Shown here: in pieces, positions 42,965 to 50,759 of the stretch
How the letters are laid out: every line of letters begins with the position of its first letter
How positions within the stretch are numbered: the first letter of the stretch is position 1
Source of the DNA: Variovorax sp. WS11
GTDB taxonomy: Bacteria; Pseudomonadota; Gammaproteobacteria; Burkholderiales; Burkholderiaceae_C
Assembly (NCBI RefSeq): GCF_010499245.1
Contig: NZ_JAAGOW010000001.1
Span: 3,162,001-3,226,000, forward strand
DNA length: 64,000 nt
Direction of reading: 5' to 3'
Notes under the pieces: model-generated
Database searches by the model: none
Told to the model about the DNA's origin: nothing
Seen by the model: only the letters and a program-made list of their open reading frames with translations
Program-made: the position numbers and the translations under genes

Positions 42965-43846
42965 ATGACGCTGGTCCAACTCAGACATCTGATCTCGCTG
43001 GCCCGCACGGGCTCCTTCAGCAAGTCCGCGCAGGCCTTGCATCTGACCCAGCCGGCCCTGAGCCGCAGCATCCGTGCGCTGGAGGACGAACTGGGCATGC
43101 CGCTGTTCGACCGCGTGGGCCGCAGCAACGAGCTCACCGCCTTCGGCCGCGAGGTGCTGGACCGCTCGCGCCACCTGGTCTCCGAGGCCGACGAGCTGCG
43201 CGACAGCGGCCGGCGGCTGCGCGAAGGGGAGGGCGGCGCGGTGCGCATCGGCATGGGCTCCGGGCCGGGGGCGATGCTGATGACGCCCTTCCTGATGCAC
43301 ATGGCGAAGCACCACCCGAGGATGCGCGTGGCGGTGGCGCGCGGCGGCACAGACTTACTCGTGCAGTCGCTGCGCGAGCGCACCCTCGATGCGCTGGTGG
43401 TCGATGCGCGCTCGCTGAAGCCGGCGCCCGACCTCGAGCTCGGTCTGGTGCGCGAGATGCGCGGCACCTTCCTGTGCCGTCGCGGCCATCCGCTCGCGCG
43501 GCTGCGTGCCGTGGCCTTCGAGGCGGTGCAGCGCTACCCGATCGCTTCGACCCCGCTGAGCGACGAGGTGGCGCGCACCCTGGTCGAGGCCTACGGGCCG
43601 CAGGCGCATCCCGCGCACTGCGTGACGCTGCAATGCGAGGAGGTCCCCAGCCTGGTGGAAGTGGTGCGCCAGAGCGACGCCGTGCTGCTGGCCATTCGAG
43701 CAGCGGCACCCGACCTGGTCGAGCTGAAGATGAATCCGCCGCTGAATGGCGTGGCGCGCTTCGGCCTCGTGACCCTGCGCCGGCGCACCGAGGCGCCGGC
43801 GCTGGTCATCCTGCGCACGCTGATGCAGGCGCTGATGCGCGACTGA
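42965..43846 (+). CDS. LysR-family transcriptional regulator
   Basis: The 293-residue LysR protein has an N-terminal winged helix (MTLVQLRHLISLARTGSFSK; LTQPALSRSIRALEDELGMP). The effector domain has the typical two lobes. It is divergent from the Bug-M20 operon, and matching T-N11-A sites lie between them, so it probably activates that operon in response to the imported substrate and represses itself. GCCTTCGCC precedes the ATG; no strong ribosome-binding site is visible. Confidence 0.9.
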   Translation: MTLVQLRHLISLARTGSFSKSAQALHLTQPALSRSIRALEDELGMPLFDRVGRSNELTAFGREVLDRSRHLVSEADELRDSGRRLREGEGGAVRIGMGSGPGAMLMTPFLMHMAKHHPRMRVAVARGGTDLLVQSLRERTLDALVVDARSLKPAPDLELGLVREMRGTFLCRRGHPLARLRAVAFEAVQRYPIASTPLSDEVARTLVEAYGPQAHPAHCVTLQCEEVPSLVEVVRQSDAVLLAIRAAAPDLVELKMNPPLNGVARFGLVTLRRRTEAPALVILRTLMQALMRD

Positions 43847-43849
43847 GGC

Positions 43850-45118
43850 TCAGGCGCCGGCAAAGGCGAAGTCGACCTCCGGCTTCAGCCCGCTCACGAT
43901 ACGCGCGATCGAATGGCCCGAGCCGCAGGCATGGGTCCAGCCCAGCGTGCCGTGGCCGGTGTTGAGGAACAGGTTGGGCAGGCGGGTGCGGCCGATCAGC
44001 GGCACGTTGCTCGGCGTGGCGGGGCGCAGCCCGGTCCAGAACTGCGCCCGCGTCGTGTCGCCGGCACCGGGAAAGAGCTCTTCCACGCGCCGCACGATGG
44101 CTTCGCAGCGCACGCGATTGAGGTCGCGGTCGTAGCCGTTGAGCTCGGCCGTGCCCGCGATGCGCAGCCGGTCGCCGCTGTCCGAGGTGTAGCGCGAGAA
44201 GACCAGCTTGTATTCGTCGTCAGTCAGCGAGACCTGGTGGGCCTTCGAGGCGTCCTTCACCGGCAGCGTGACCGAGTAGCCTTTGGCCGGGTAGATCGGC
44301 AGGCGGATCCCCAGCGGCGCGGCGTAGAGCGGCGACAGCGAGCCCATCGCCAGCACGACGGCATCGCCGCGGATGCGCTGGAAGCGGCCCTCGCTGTCGG
44401 TGGCCTCCACGTGGTCGATGCGTCCGCCCGCCTCGCGCAGCGCGGTGACGGTGTGGCTCATGAGGAACTGCACGCCGTCGGCCACGGCCAGCGCGACCAG
44501 CTCGCGCGCGAAGCGGTTCGCATCGCCCGACTCGTCTTCGGCCGTGTAGGTGGCGCCGGCCAGCTGGGGCCGGATGTGGGCCAGCGCCGGCTCGATGCGC
44601 ACCGCCTCGTCGGCCGAGACCACGCGGCGCTCGCAGCCGAGGGCCCGCATCTGCTCGGCCGGCTTGAGTGCCCCGTCGAACTCCTTCTGCGTCGTGTAGA
44701 AGTGCAGGATGCCCTGGGTGCGCTGCTCGTACTGCAGTCCCTTGTCGCGGCGCAGCTGCTGCAGCAGCTCGCGGCTGTAGGTGCCCAGGCGCACGATCTG
44801 CTCGATGTTGCGGCGAGTGCGCGCCGGCGTGCATTCGCGCAGGAAGGCCAGGCCCCAGAGCCACTGGCGCAGGTCGGCGCGCAGGCGGAAGAGCAGGGGC
44901 GCATCCTCCTTGCCCAGCCACTGCAGCAGCTTCAGCGGTGCGCCGGGATTGGCCCAGGGCTCGGCATGGCTCACCGAGATCTGGCCGCCGTTGGCAAAGC
45001 TGGTTTCGGCGGCCGGCGTGGCCTGCCGGTCGATCACGGTCACTTCGTGGCCGAGTTGGCGGAGGTAATAGGCCGAGGTGACGCCGAGCAGGCCGGCGCC
45101 GAGAACGATCACGCGCAT
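43850..45118 (-). CDS. dadA: D-amino acid dehydrogenase, DadA type, under a glycine riboswitch
   Basis: The 422-residue FAD enzyme has the N-terminal motif VIVLGAGLLGVTSAYYLRQL, substrate-side loop ETSFANGGQISVSHAEPWA, and a C-terminal NVPLIGRTRLPNLFLNTGHG. DadA oxidises D-amino acids to 2-oxo acids, passing electrons to the respiratory chain. The tandem glycine riboswitch upstream points to glycine, D-alanine or related small amino acids as physiological substrate. A terminator and a hairpin over the ribosome-binding site lie between riboswitch and ATG. It is one of two tandem paralogues. Confidence 0.9.
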   Translation of the reverse strand: MRVIVLGAGLLGVTSAYYLRQLGHEVTVIDRQATPAAETSFANGGQISVSHAEPWANPGAPLKLLQWLGKEDAPLLFRLRADLRQWLWGLAFLRECTPARTRRNIEQIVRLGTYSRELLQQLRRDKGLQYEQRTQGILHFYTTQKEFDGALKPAEQMRALGCERRVVSADEAVRIEPALAHIRPQLAGATYTAEDESGDANRFARELVALAVADGVQFLMSHTVTALREAGGRIDHVEATDSEGRFQRIRGDAVVLAMGSLSPLYAAPLGIRLPIYPAKGYSVTLPVKDASKAHQVSLTDDEYKLVFSRYTSDSGDRLRIAGTAELNGYDRDLNRVRCEAIVRRVEELFPGAGDTTRAQFWTGLRPATPSNVPLIGRTRLPNLFLNTGHGTLGWTHACGSGHSIARIVSGLKPEVDFAFAGA

Positions 45119-45124
45119 TGCAGG

Positions 45125-45137
45125 AACCTTTCAGGTT
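45125..45137 (-). promoter_or_regulatory. Hairpin masking the ribosome-binding site of the downstream dadA
   Basis: AACCT and AGGTT, separated by three bases, form a hairpin that on the mRNA covers the AAAGG ribosome-binding sequence seven bases before the ATG. It could couple translation to folding of the upstream leader. The stem is only 5 bp. Confidence 0.45.
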
Positions 45138-45181
45138 GCAACGTTCGGACGCGACGAAAGCAATGGAAGCTCGTGAAGACG

Positions 45182-45212
45182 AAAAAGCAACCGGCGCACG
45201 CGTCCGAGTTGC
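45182..45212 (-). terminator. Intrinsic terminator downstream of the glycine riboswitch
   Basis: On the minus strand GCAAC and a following CGG pair with CCG and GTTGC around a 9-base loop, directly followed by TTTTT. It sits just after the second aptamer, where a glycine-controlled transcription terminator is expected. Confidence 0.65.
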
Positions 45213-45215
45213 CGC

Positions 45216-45417
45216 TCCCCCTGTCCTCGGTACCTGAGAGATTCATCCGCTGCGCCCGCAGCGGACTTGCTCCTTCGGTGCGTCGCGTGCCGCGACGGCT
45301 CTCCAGACGGCTCTGACAGTTGGTGCAGTACAGGCTCGTTGTTGCGAGCCGACCTGAGCGTTTATGGGAGTTTGCGCCTTCGGTGGGGCCGCCTCGCAGC
45401 GGCCCGCTCTCCTGCAG
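45216..45417 (-). promoter_or_regulatory. Tandem glycine riboswitch (two aptamers) upstream of dadA
   Basis: Read on the minus strand, the first aptamer begins CAGGAGAGCGGGCC and carries CACCGAAGGCGCAAAC and CGCTCAGGTC. The second begins CTGGAGAG and carries CACCGAAGGAGCAAG, AATCTCTCAGGTAC and GAGGACAGGGGGAG. These match the conserved cores of glycine aptamers (CCGAAGG, the CUCUCAGG strand and GGACAG). Order and the short linker match co-operative tandem aptamers. A terminator follows, so transcription control is likely, with glycine usually raising expression in this class. Confidence 0.9.
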
Positions 45418-45425
45418 TGGGGCGG

Positions 45426-45454
45426 ATTGTAGGCGGCCCGGGCCGTGCCACCAA
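45426..45454 (-). promoter_or_regulatory. Candidate sigma70 promoter of the riboswitch-dadA unit
   Basis: On the minus strand TTGGTG (45454-45449) is followed after 17 bases by TACAAT (45431-45426). Transcription would start near 45419, two bases before the first aptamer. The -35 box lies 11 bases after the stop codon of the upstream paralogue. Confidence 0.6.
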
Positions 45455-45464
45455 GCGCGGCGGG

Positions 45465-46700
45465 CTACAGGCCGCGGAAGGCGAACTCGAGCTCCGGCCG
45501 CAGGCCGCTCACGATGCGGGCGATGGACTTGCCCGCGCCGCAGGCGTTGATCCAGCCGCGCGCGCCCGGGGCGGTGTTGAGGAAGAGGTTGCGCACGCGG
45601 GTCTTGCCGATCATCGGCAGGCCGTTCCTGCTGACGGCGTGCATGGCGGTCTCGAAGCGGGCCCGGCTGGTGTCGACGGCACCCGGCAGCAGCGTCTCGA
45701 CGCGCTGCAGCATCGCTTCGAAGCGGTCCGAATCGGGCTCGCCCTCGGTGCCGAACCCGGCATGCACGGTGGCGGACACCCGCAAGCAGTCGCCGGCCGG
45801 CGTCTCCACGCGATGGATGCGCAGCTTGTCCTGCCGGTCGCACAGCGCGACGCGCGGGGCGCGGCCCAGGTCCTGGATCGGCAGGGTGAGGATGTATTCG
45901 CGCAGGAAGCGCAGCGGCATGGCGATCCCCAGCTTCTCGGCATGCACCACGCTGGAGACGCCCAGCGCCAGCACATAGCCCTGGGCCTGCAGCCGGACGG
46001 GGCGGCCGGCGGGGTCCAGCGCGTCCACATGCTCGATGCGGCCGTTGCGTTCCTCCAGCGAGAGCACCTGGTGCCGGGTCAGGAAGCGCACGCCCGCCGC
46101 GCGGCACAAGAACACCAGGCTGGCGGCGAACTGGGCCGGATCGCGCGCCGGGTCGTCCAGCGCATAGCCCGCGCCGGCGAGCGTTTCGCGTGCCGCCTGC
46201 AGCGCCGGCTCCAGTTGGAGCGTCTCCTGGGCCGAGAGCAGCTGCTCCTCGCAGCCCAGCGCACGCCAGTGGAGCTGCTGGGCCATGCGGGCCTCGAAGG
46301 CGCCGGCGTCGGTGTACAGGCTCAGCAGGCCCGCAGTGCGCGCGCCCGCGGGCACGCCGACGTCGTCGCGCAGGGCCCGCGCGCTGGCGCGGCTATAGGC
46401 GCCGAGGCGCACCAGATGCTCGAGCGGATTGAAGCGGCCCACGGTGCAGTCGAGCCACTTGCCCATGCGTCGGCGCAGTTGGCGTCGAAGCTCCTTCCAG
46501 CCGGCCTGCGCGGACCGCCGGGCGGCGGACTGCTGAAGAAGCCGGGCAGCGTCGATCGTGAGCCCGCTGCTGGCCAGCCCGCGGGCTTTTGCGGCCGGCA
46601 TCGCATGCCGGTCGATCACGGTCACTTCGTGGCCCAGCTGTTGGAGGTAATAAGCCGACGTGACGCCGAGCAGGCCGGCGCCGAGTACGAGCACGCGCAT
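45465..46700 (-). CDS. Diverged DadA-type FAD amino acid oxidoreductase (paralogue 2)
   Basis: The 411-residue protein keeps the FAD motif VLVLGAGLLGVTSAYYLQQL and C-terminal NLFLNTAPGARGW, and clearly descends from the same ancestor as the dadA at 43850. It has lost the SFANGGQISVSHAEPW loop, replaced by ARGLASSGLTIDAARL, and has an Arg-rich segment (RRQLRRRMGKWL). Substrate range may have changed or activity been lost. It starts at ATG 46700 behind AAGGATTCGGAC; an in-frame ATG 24 bases earlier has no better support. It has its own, partly decayed riboswitch. Confidence 0.82.
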   Translation of the reverse strand: MRVLVLGAGLLGVTSAYYLQQLGHEVTVIDRHAMPAAKARGLASSGLTIDAARLLQQSAARRSAQAGWKELRRQLRRRMGKWLDCTVGRFNPLEHLVRLGAYSRASARALRDDVGVPAGARTAGLLSLYTDAGAFEARMAQQLHWRALGCEEQLLSAQETLQLEPALQAARETLAGAGYALDDPARDPAQFAASLVFLCRAAGVRFLTRHQVLSLEERNGRIEHVDALDPAGRPVRLQAQGYVLALGVSSVVHAEKLGIAMPLRFLREYILTLPIQDLGRAPRVALCDRQDKLRIHRVETPAGDCLRVSATVHAGFGTEGEPDSDRFEAMLQRVETLLPGAVDTSRARFETAMHAVSRNGLPMIGKTRVRNLFLNTAPGARGWINACGAGKSIARIVSGLRPELEFAFRGL

Positions 46701-46785
46701 GTCCGAATCCTTATGGGATGGCATGAACGGCGGATCGCGGGGCCTTGCTTGGGGGCGCCCACATCCGGGTTCCAGTCTTGCCGCT

Positions 46786-47003
46786 CCCTCTGTCCTTGAT
46801 GCCTGAGAGATTCATCCGCTGCGATGTCGCTGCGGACTTGCTCCTTCGGCGCATCACGCGTGTCCGCCGTTCAGCGGACTGTGATGACTCTCCAGTCGGC
46901 GATTGATGAAAGATGCAGTGAGCGAACCGCGACGGTTCACCGCGGGGGCGTTCATGGGAGTTTGCGCCGGCGGTGGGGTGGAAGTCTCCACCCGCTTTCC
47001 TGC
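46786..47003 (-). promoter_or_regulatory. Tandem glycine riboswitch with a degenerate first aptamer
   Basis: On the minus strand the second aptamer is intact (CTGGAGAG, GCGCCGAAGGAGCAAG, AATCTCTCAGGCATC, GGACAGAGGGAG). The first aptamer aligns with its sister copy at 45216-45417 but reads CACCGCCGGCGCAAAC where the core should be CACCGAAGGCGCAAAC, and GGAAAGCGGG where the P1 strand is GGAGAGCGGG. No T-run terminator follows it. It probably binds glycine with one aptamer only. Confidence 0.82.
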
Positions 47004-47008
47004 AGGAG

Positions 47009-47037
47009 ATTCTAGTTAGAAACCGGTTTCCTGGAAA
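47009..47037 (-). promoter_or_regulatory. Candidate promoter with a palindrome in the spacer
   Basis: On the minus strand TTTCCA (47037-47032) is followed after 17 bases by TAGAAT (47014-47009), placing transcription start near the first aptamer. The spacer contains the perfect 12-bp palindrome GAAACCGGTTTC (47019-47030), a candidate operator. Confidence 0.55.
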
Positions 47038-47072
47038 CTGTCCGTCAGGGGCGCCGGCCCGTCTCGTTCAGC

Positions 47073-47807
47073 TCAGGACCGGCGAAGCCGGGTGAATAGC
47101 TCAAACTCCCAGTTGCGCATGCCCAACAGCAGCGTATAGCCCTCGCGCTCCTTGGGCGAGAGCTTCTGGTCGGTCTGGTGCTGCTGGGCGAAATCCTGCG
47201 CCACGCGCTGCAGGCGGTCGAGGAAGGCCGGGGCCAGCCCCCTGCTGATCGAGCCATGCACCAGCAGCAGGCCCTCGGCTGGGCCGTCGAAGCCGCCGCG
47301 GTAGTAGTCCAGCACCACGTTTTCGCGGAAGAAGTCCATCACCGGCCCGTGCGGGCGCCAGCGAAAGGTCTTGGCGAGCTTGAGCCGGTAGCGATTGAGC
47401 GGTCGCAGCTCGATGATGCCGATGCGGTCCAGCTGCGCCAGGTAGCCGATGCATTCGGCCTCGCTGATCCGGTAGGCGGTCACGATCTGTTCCAGCGTCC
47501 ACTGGCTCAGCACGCAGATGGCCAGCAGGAGCAGCTTCTTGTCTCTGACCACCGCCTTTTCCTGCTCGAGCGTCAGCTCCTTGAGCAGCGGCTGGGCATC
47601 GGCCACGCGCCGCGCCAGCTCGGCGAAGTCGATTTTCAGCGCACGGCAGATCGCATCGACCCGCGTGAGCGGCATGTCGCCTTTGGCGAGCATGCGCTTG
47701 ACGCTGGATTCGGCCATGTCCAGCGACTTGGCGAGGTCTGCATAGGTCATGTGGGCGGTCTTCAGCTCGTTCTTGAGAGCCTGGACGAGGTCGATGGTGG
47801 TGCTCAT
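47073..47807 (-). CDS. XRE-like HTH regulator
   Basis: The 244-residue protein has an N-terminal XRE helix-turn-helix (MTYADLAKSLDMAESSVKRML, about residues 20-43). A larger C-terminal domain follows with a second winged-helix-like segment (ISEAECIGYLAQLDRIGIIEL) and an alpha/beta region (FRENVVLDYYRGGFDGPAEG). The ligand is unknown. ATG 47807 gives the standard N-terminus; upstream codons run into the next divergent gene region. It is encoded just before the second dadA unit on the same strand, and a palindrome lies in that promoter. Confidence 0.8.
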   Translation of the reverse strand: MSTTIDLVQALKNELKTAHMTYADLAKSLDMAESSVKRMLAKGDMPLTRVDAICRALKIDFAELARRVADAQPLLKELTLEQEKAVVRDKKLLLLAICVLSQWTLEQIVTAYRISEAECIGYLAQLDRIGIIELRPLNRYRLKLAKTFRWRPHGPVMDFFRENVVLDYYRGGFDGPAEGLLLVHGSISRGLAPAFLDRLQRVAQDFAQQHQTDQKLSPKEREGYTLLLGMRNWEFELFTRLRRS

Positions 47808-47928
47808 GGATCGGGTATTGGTTTTTGATACCGGCGGGCGTGAAAAAGTACTCCGTATCGATTCTCGATGCTCATTCGCAGCTTGACAACCTACATTCCG
47901 CCGCACCGACCTCTCACCGGGAACCGCC

Positions 47929-48771
47929 ATGCCCCTCACGCTCCTCTCCCGCCGCGAACGTGTTCTGTTCTTCTTCTTCGCCTTGCTCCTGCTGCTGGCC
48001 GTCGCCGGGCCCTCGCTGCCGTCGCCGGGGTCGGGCGGCGCTCCCTTTGCCGACGAGCGCGACTGGTTCGGCCTTCCTCACGCGATGGACGTGCTGAGCA
48101 ACCTGCCTTTCGCCGCGCTGGGCGTCTGGGGCCTGCGCTGGCTCCACTGGCACGACCAGGCACACGAGCACGTGCAGGACGCGGTGCCGCTGCACCACGC
48201 GGTGGCCCAGCCGCCGGTCAACCTGCTCGACTGCGCCTGGATGTTCTTCGCCGGCCTGGTGATCACGGCCGCCGGCTCGGCCTTCTACCACCTGCAACCC
48301 GACGCCCTGCGCCTGGCGGCTGACCGCGCCGGGATGACGGTGGCCTTCGCCGGGCTGATCGGGTGCGCCGTCTGCGAACGGGTGAGCGCGCGCGCCGGTT
48401 GGCCGGCGGCCTGGTTCGTGCTCGGCGCGGGCTTGCTGGCGGTGGCCGTCTGCCAGGAAACGGGCAATGTGATGCCCTGGGCGCTGGTCCAGTTCGGCGG
48501 CATGCTGCTGGTGCTCGTGCTGGCGCTCGCCCGGCCCGCGCAGGGCGCCATCGGCCTGCGGCTGGGCTGGGTGATCTTCTTCTATGCGCTGGCCAAACTG
48601 TTCGAGCTGTCGGACCGCGCCATCTACGAGGCGACGCACCACCTGCTGGCCGGTCACAGCCTCAAGCACCTGGCGGCGGCATTGGCGGCGCTGCCCGTGC
48701 TGCACGCGCTGCAGGCCATGGGCCGCCAGACGCTGCGGCACAATCCGGGCGCGGCCGCGGTGACGGCCTGA
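47929..48771 (+). CDS. Ceramidase-like integral membrane hydrolase (CREST type)
   Basis: The 280-residue protein has about seven membrane helices. Motifs resemble the CREST superfamily that includes alkaline ceramidases: a Ser and His pair in GSAFYHLQPDALRLAADRAG and a C-terminal His pair in HSLKHLAAALAALPVLHAL, which would form a zinc site. Alkaline ceramidases cleave the amide of ceramides; the bacterial substrate here is unknown. It is followed by an acyltransferase fusion and a PAP2 enzyme, supporting a lipid role. Confidence 0.68.
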   Translation: MPLTLLSRRERVLFFFFALLLLLAVAGPSLPSPGSGGAPFADERDWFGLPHAMDVLSNLPFAALGVWGLRWLHWHDQAHEHVQDAVPLHHAVAQPPVNLLDCAWMFFAGLVITAAGSAFYHLQPDALRLAADRAGMTVAFAGLIGCAVCERVSARAGWPAAWFVLGAGLLAVAVCQETGNVMPWALVQFGGMLLVLVLALARPAQGAIGLRLGWVIFFYALAKLFELSDRAIYEATHHLLAGHSLKHLAAALAALPVLHALQAMGRQTLRHNPGAAAVTA

Positions 48772-48794
48772 AGGAGCCCGCCAGGGCGTTTCGA

Positions 48795-50759
48795 ATGACG
48801 ACATCCGCCGACGCCTCCGTTGCAGCCAGCGCGCCCGCGCCGAACGCGCACGCCAACCAGTTCGCCCTGCTCGGGCAGCGGCGCTTCGCGCCCTTCTTCT
48901 GGACCCAGTTCGCGGGGGCGGCGAACGACAACCTGTTCAAGTTCGCCTTCACGGTGATGGTGACCTACCAGCTGCAGCTGGGCTGGATGCCGCCGGCCAT
49001 GGCGGGGCTGGCGATCGGCGCGCTGTTCATCCTGCCCTTCCTGCTGTTCTCGGCGACGGCCGGGCAGCTCACCGACAAGTACGACAAGACGAAGATGATC
49101 CGCTTCGTCAAGAACCTCGAGATCGCGATCATGGTGCTGGCGGCCTGGGGCTTCATGCGCGCCGACGCGGTGCTGCTGCTGGCGTGCGTGTTCCTGATGG
49201 GGCTGCACTCGACGCTCTTCGGCCCGGTCAAGTTCGCTTACCTGCCGCAGGTGCTCGATGCGCGCGAGCTCACCGGCGGCAACGGCATGGTCGAGATGGG
49301 CACCTTTATTGCCATCTTGCTGGGGCAGGTGGCCGGCGGCCTGCTGGTCGCGCTCCCGGGCATCGGCCATACGACGGTGGCAGTGGCCTGCCTGTTGCTG
49401 GCGCTGGTGGGGCGGGGCGTGGCGCAGGCGATCCCGCCGACGCCGGCGACCGATCCGGGCCTGGTGGTCAACTGGAACCCGGTCAGCGAGACCTGGCGCA
49501 ACCTGCGGCTCGCGCACGGCAACCTGGTGGTGTTCCGCTCGCTGCTGGGCATCTCGTGGATGTGGTTCTTCGGCGCCGTCTTCCTGAGCCAGTTCCCGAG
49601 CTTCGCCAAGGAGGTGCTGCACGGCAACGAGCAGGTCGCTTCGCTGCTGCTGGTGGTGTTCTCGATCGGCATCGGCACCGGCTCGCTGCTGTGCGAGACG
49701 CTGAGCCGGCGCCAGGTGGAGATCGGCCTGGTGCCGCTGGGTGCGATCGGCATGAGCGTGTTCGCCATCGACCTCTACTTCGCCTCCCGTGGCTTGCCGC
49801 CAGCGGCCGAGATGGGCCTCTACAGCTTTGTCGCCCAGCCGGCCCACTGGCGCGTGATGGCCGACCTGGGCCTGCTGTCGCTCTTCGCCGGGCTCTACAG
49901 CGTGCCGATGTACGCCCTGATTCAGCTGCGCAGCCAGCCCACGCACCGCGCACGCATCATTGCGGCCAACAACATCCTCAACGCCCTCTTCATGATCGCC
50001 AGCGCGGTGATCGCTGGCGCGCTGCTCAAGGCCGGCTTCACGATTCCTCAGATCTTCCTCTTCACCGGCATTGCCAATGCGGTGGTTGCCTTCTACATCT
50101 TCATGCTGGTGCCGGAGTACCTGCTGCGCTTCTTCGCCTGGATGCTCTCGCACGTGGTCTACCGCTTCGACGTGAAGGGCGAGGAGCACATCCCGGCCGA
50201 AGGCGCCGCCGTGCTGGTCTGCAACCATGTGAGCTTCATCGACGCGGTGCTGCTGATGGCCGCGAGCCCGAGGCCGATCCGCTTCATCATGGACCACCGC
50301 ATCTTCCGCGTGCCGGTGCTCGGCTGGCTATTCCGCCTGGCCAAGGCCATTCCGATCGCGTCGCAGAAGGAAGACCCGGCCGCCTATGAGGCCGCCTTCG
50401 CCCGCGCGGTGCAGGTGCTGCGCGAGGGCGACCTGCTCGCCATCTTCCCCGAGGGCGCGATCACGCACGACGGCTCGCTGCAGCCGTTCAGGGGCGGCGT
50501 GATGAGGATCCTCGAAGACGCCCGCGCCGAGGGCATCGACGTGCCGGTGATCCCGATGGCGCTGACCAACCTCTGGGGCTCCTACTTCAGCCGCATCGAG
50601 GTGCGCGATGGTGAGCGCGTGGCAATGGTGCGCCCCTTCCGGCGCGGCTTCTTCAGTCGGGTCGGGCTTCATGTCGGCAGCGCGATGGCGCGCGCCGAGG
50701 TGCAACCCGAAGCTTTGCAGCGGCGCGTGGGCGGGCTGCTCGGCGGCCAGCCGAGCTGA
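48795..50759 (+). CDS. MFS transporter fused to a 1-acylglycerol-3-phosphate acyltransferase
   Basis: The 654-residue protein has 12 membrane helices (about 25-430) of LplT-type MFS character (QLTDKYDKTKMIRFVKNLEI; FGPVKFAYLPQVL). A PlsC acyltransferase domain follows (about 450-640) with the HX4D-type motif NHVSFIDAVLL and FPEGAITHDG. The layout resembles the LplT-Aas lysophospholipid flipping and reacylation system without the acyl-ACP synthetase part. It would take lysophospholipid across the inner membrane and reacylate it. The next gene starts one base into its stop codon. Confidence 0.9.
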   Translation: MTTSADASVAASAPAPNAHANQFALLGQRRFAPFFWTQFAGAANDNLFKFAFTVMVTYQLQLGWMPPAMAGLAIGALFILPFLLFSATAGQLTDKYDKTKMIRFVKNLEIAIMVLAAWGFMRADAVLLLACVFLMGLHSTLFGPVKFAYLPQVLDARELTGGNGMVEMGTFIAILLGQVAGGLLVALPGIGHTTVAVACLLLALVGRGVAQAIPPTPATDPGLVVNWNPVSETWRNLRLAHGNLVVFRSLLGISWMWFFGAVFLSQFPSFAKEVLHGNEQVASLLLVVFSIGIGTGSLLCETLSRRQVEIGLVPLGAIGMSVFAIDLYFASRGLPPAAEMGLYSFVAQPAHWRVMADLGLLSLFAGLYSVPMYALIQLRSQPTHRARIIAANNILNALFMIASAVIAGALLKAGFTIPQIFLFTGIANAVVAFYIFMLVPEYLLRFFAWMLSHVVYRFDVKGEEHIPAEGAAVLVCNHVSFIDAVLLMAASPRPIRFIMDHRIFRVPVLGWLFRLAKAIPIASQKEDPAAYEAAFARAVQVLREGDLLAIFPEGAITHDGSLQPFRGGVMRILEDARAEGIDVPVIPMALTNLWGSYFSRIEVRDGERVAMVRPFRRGFFSRVGLHVGSAMARAEVQPEALQRRVGGLLGGQPS

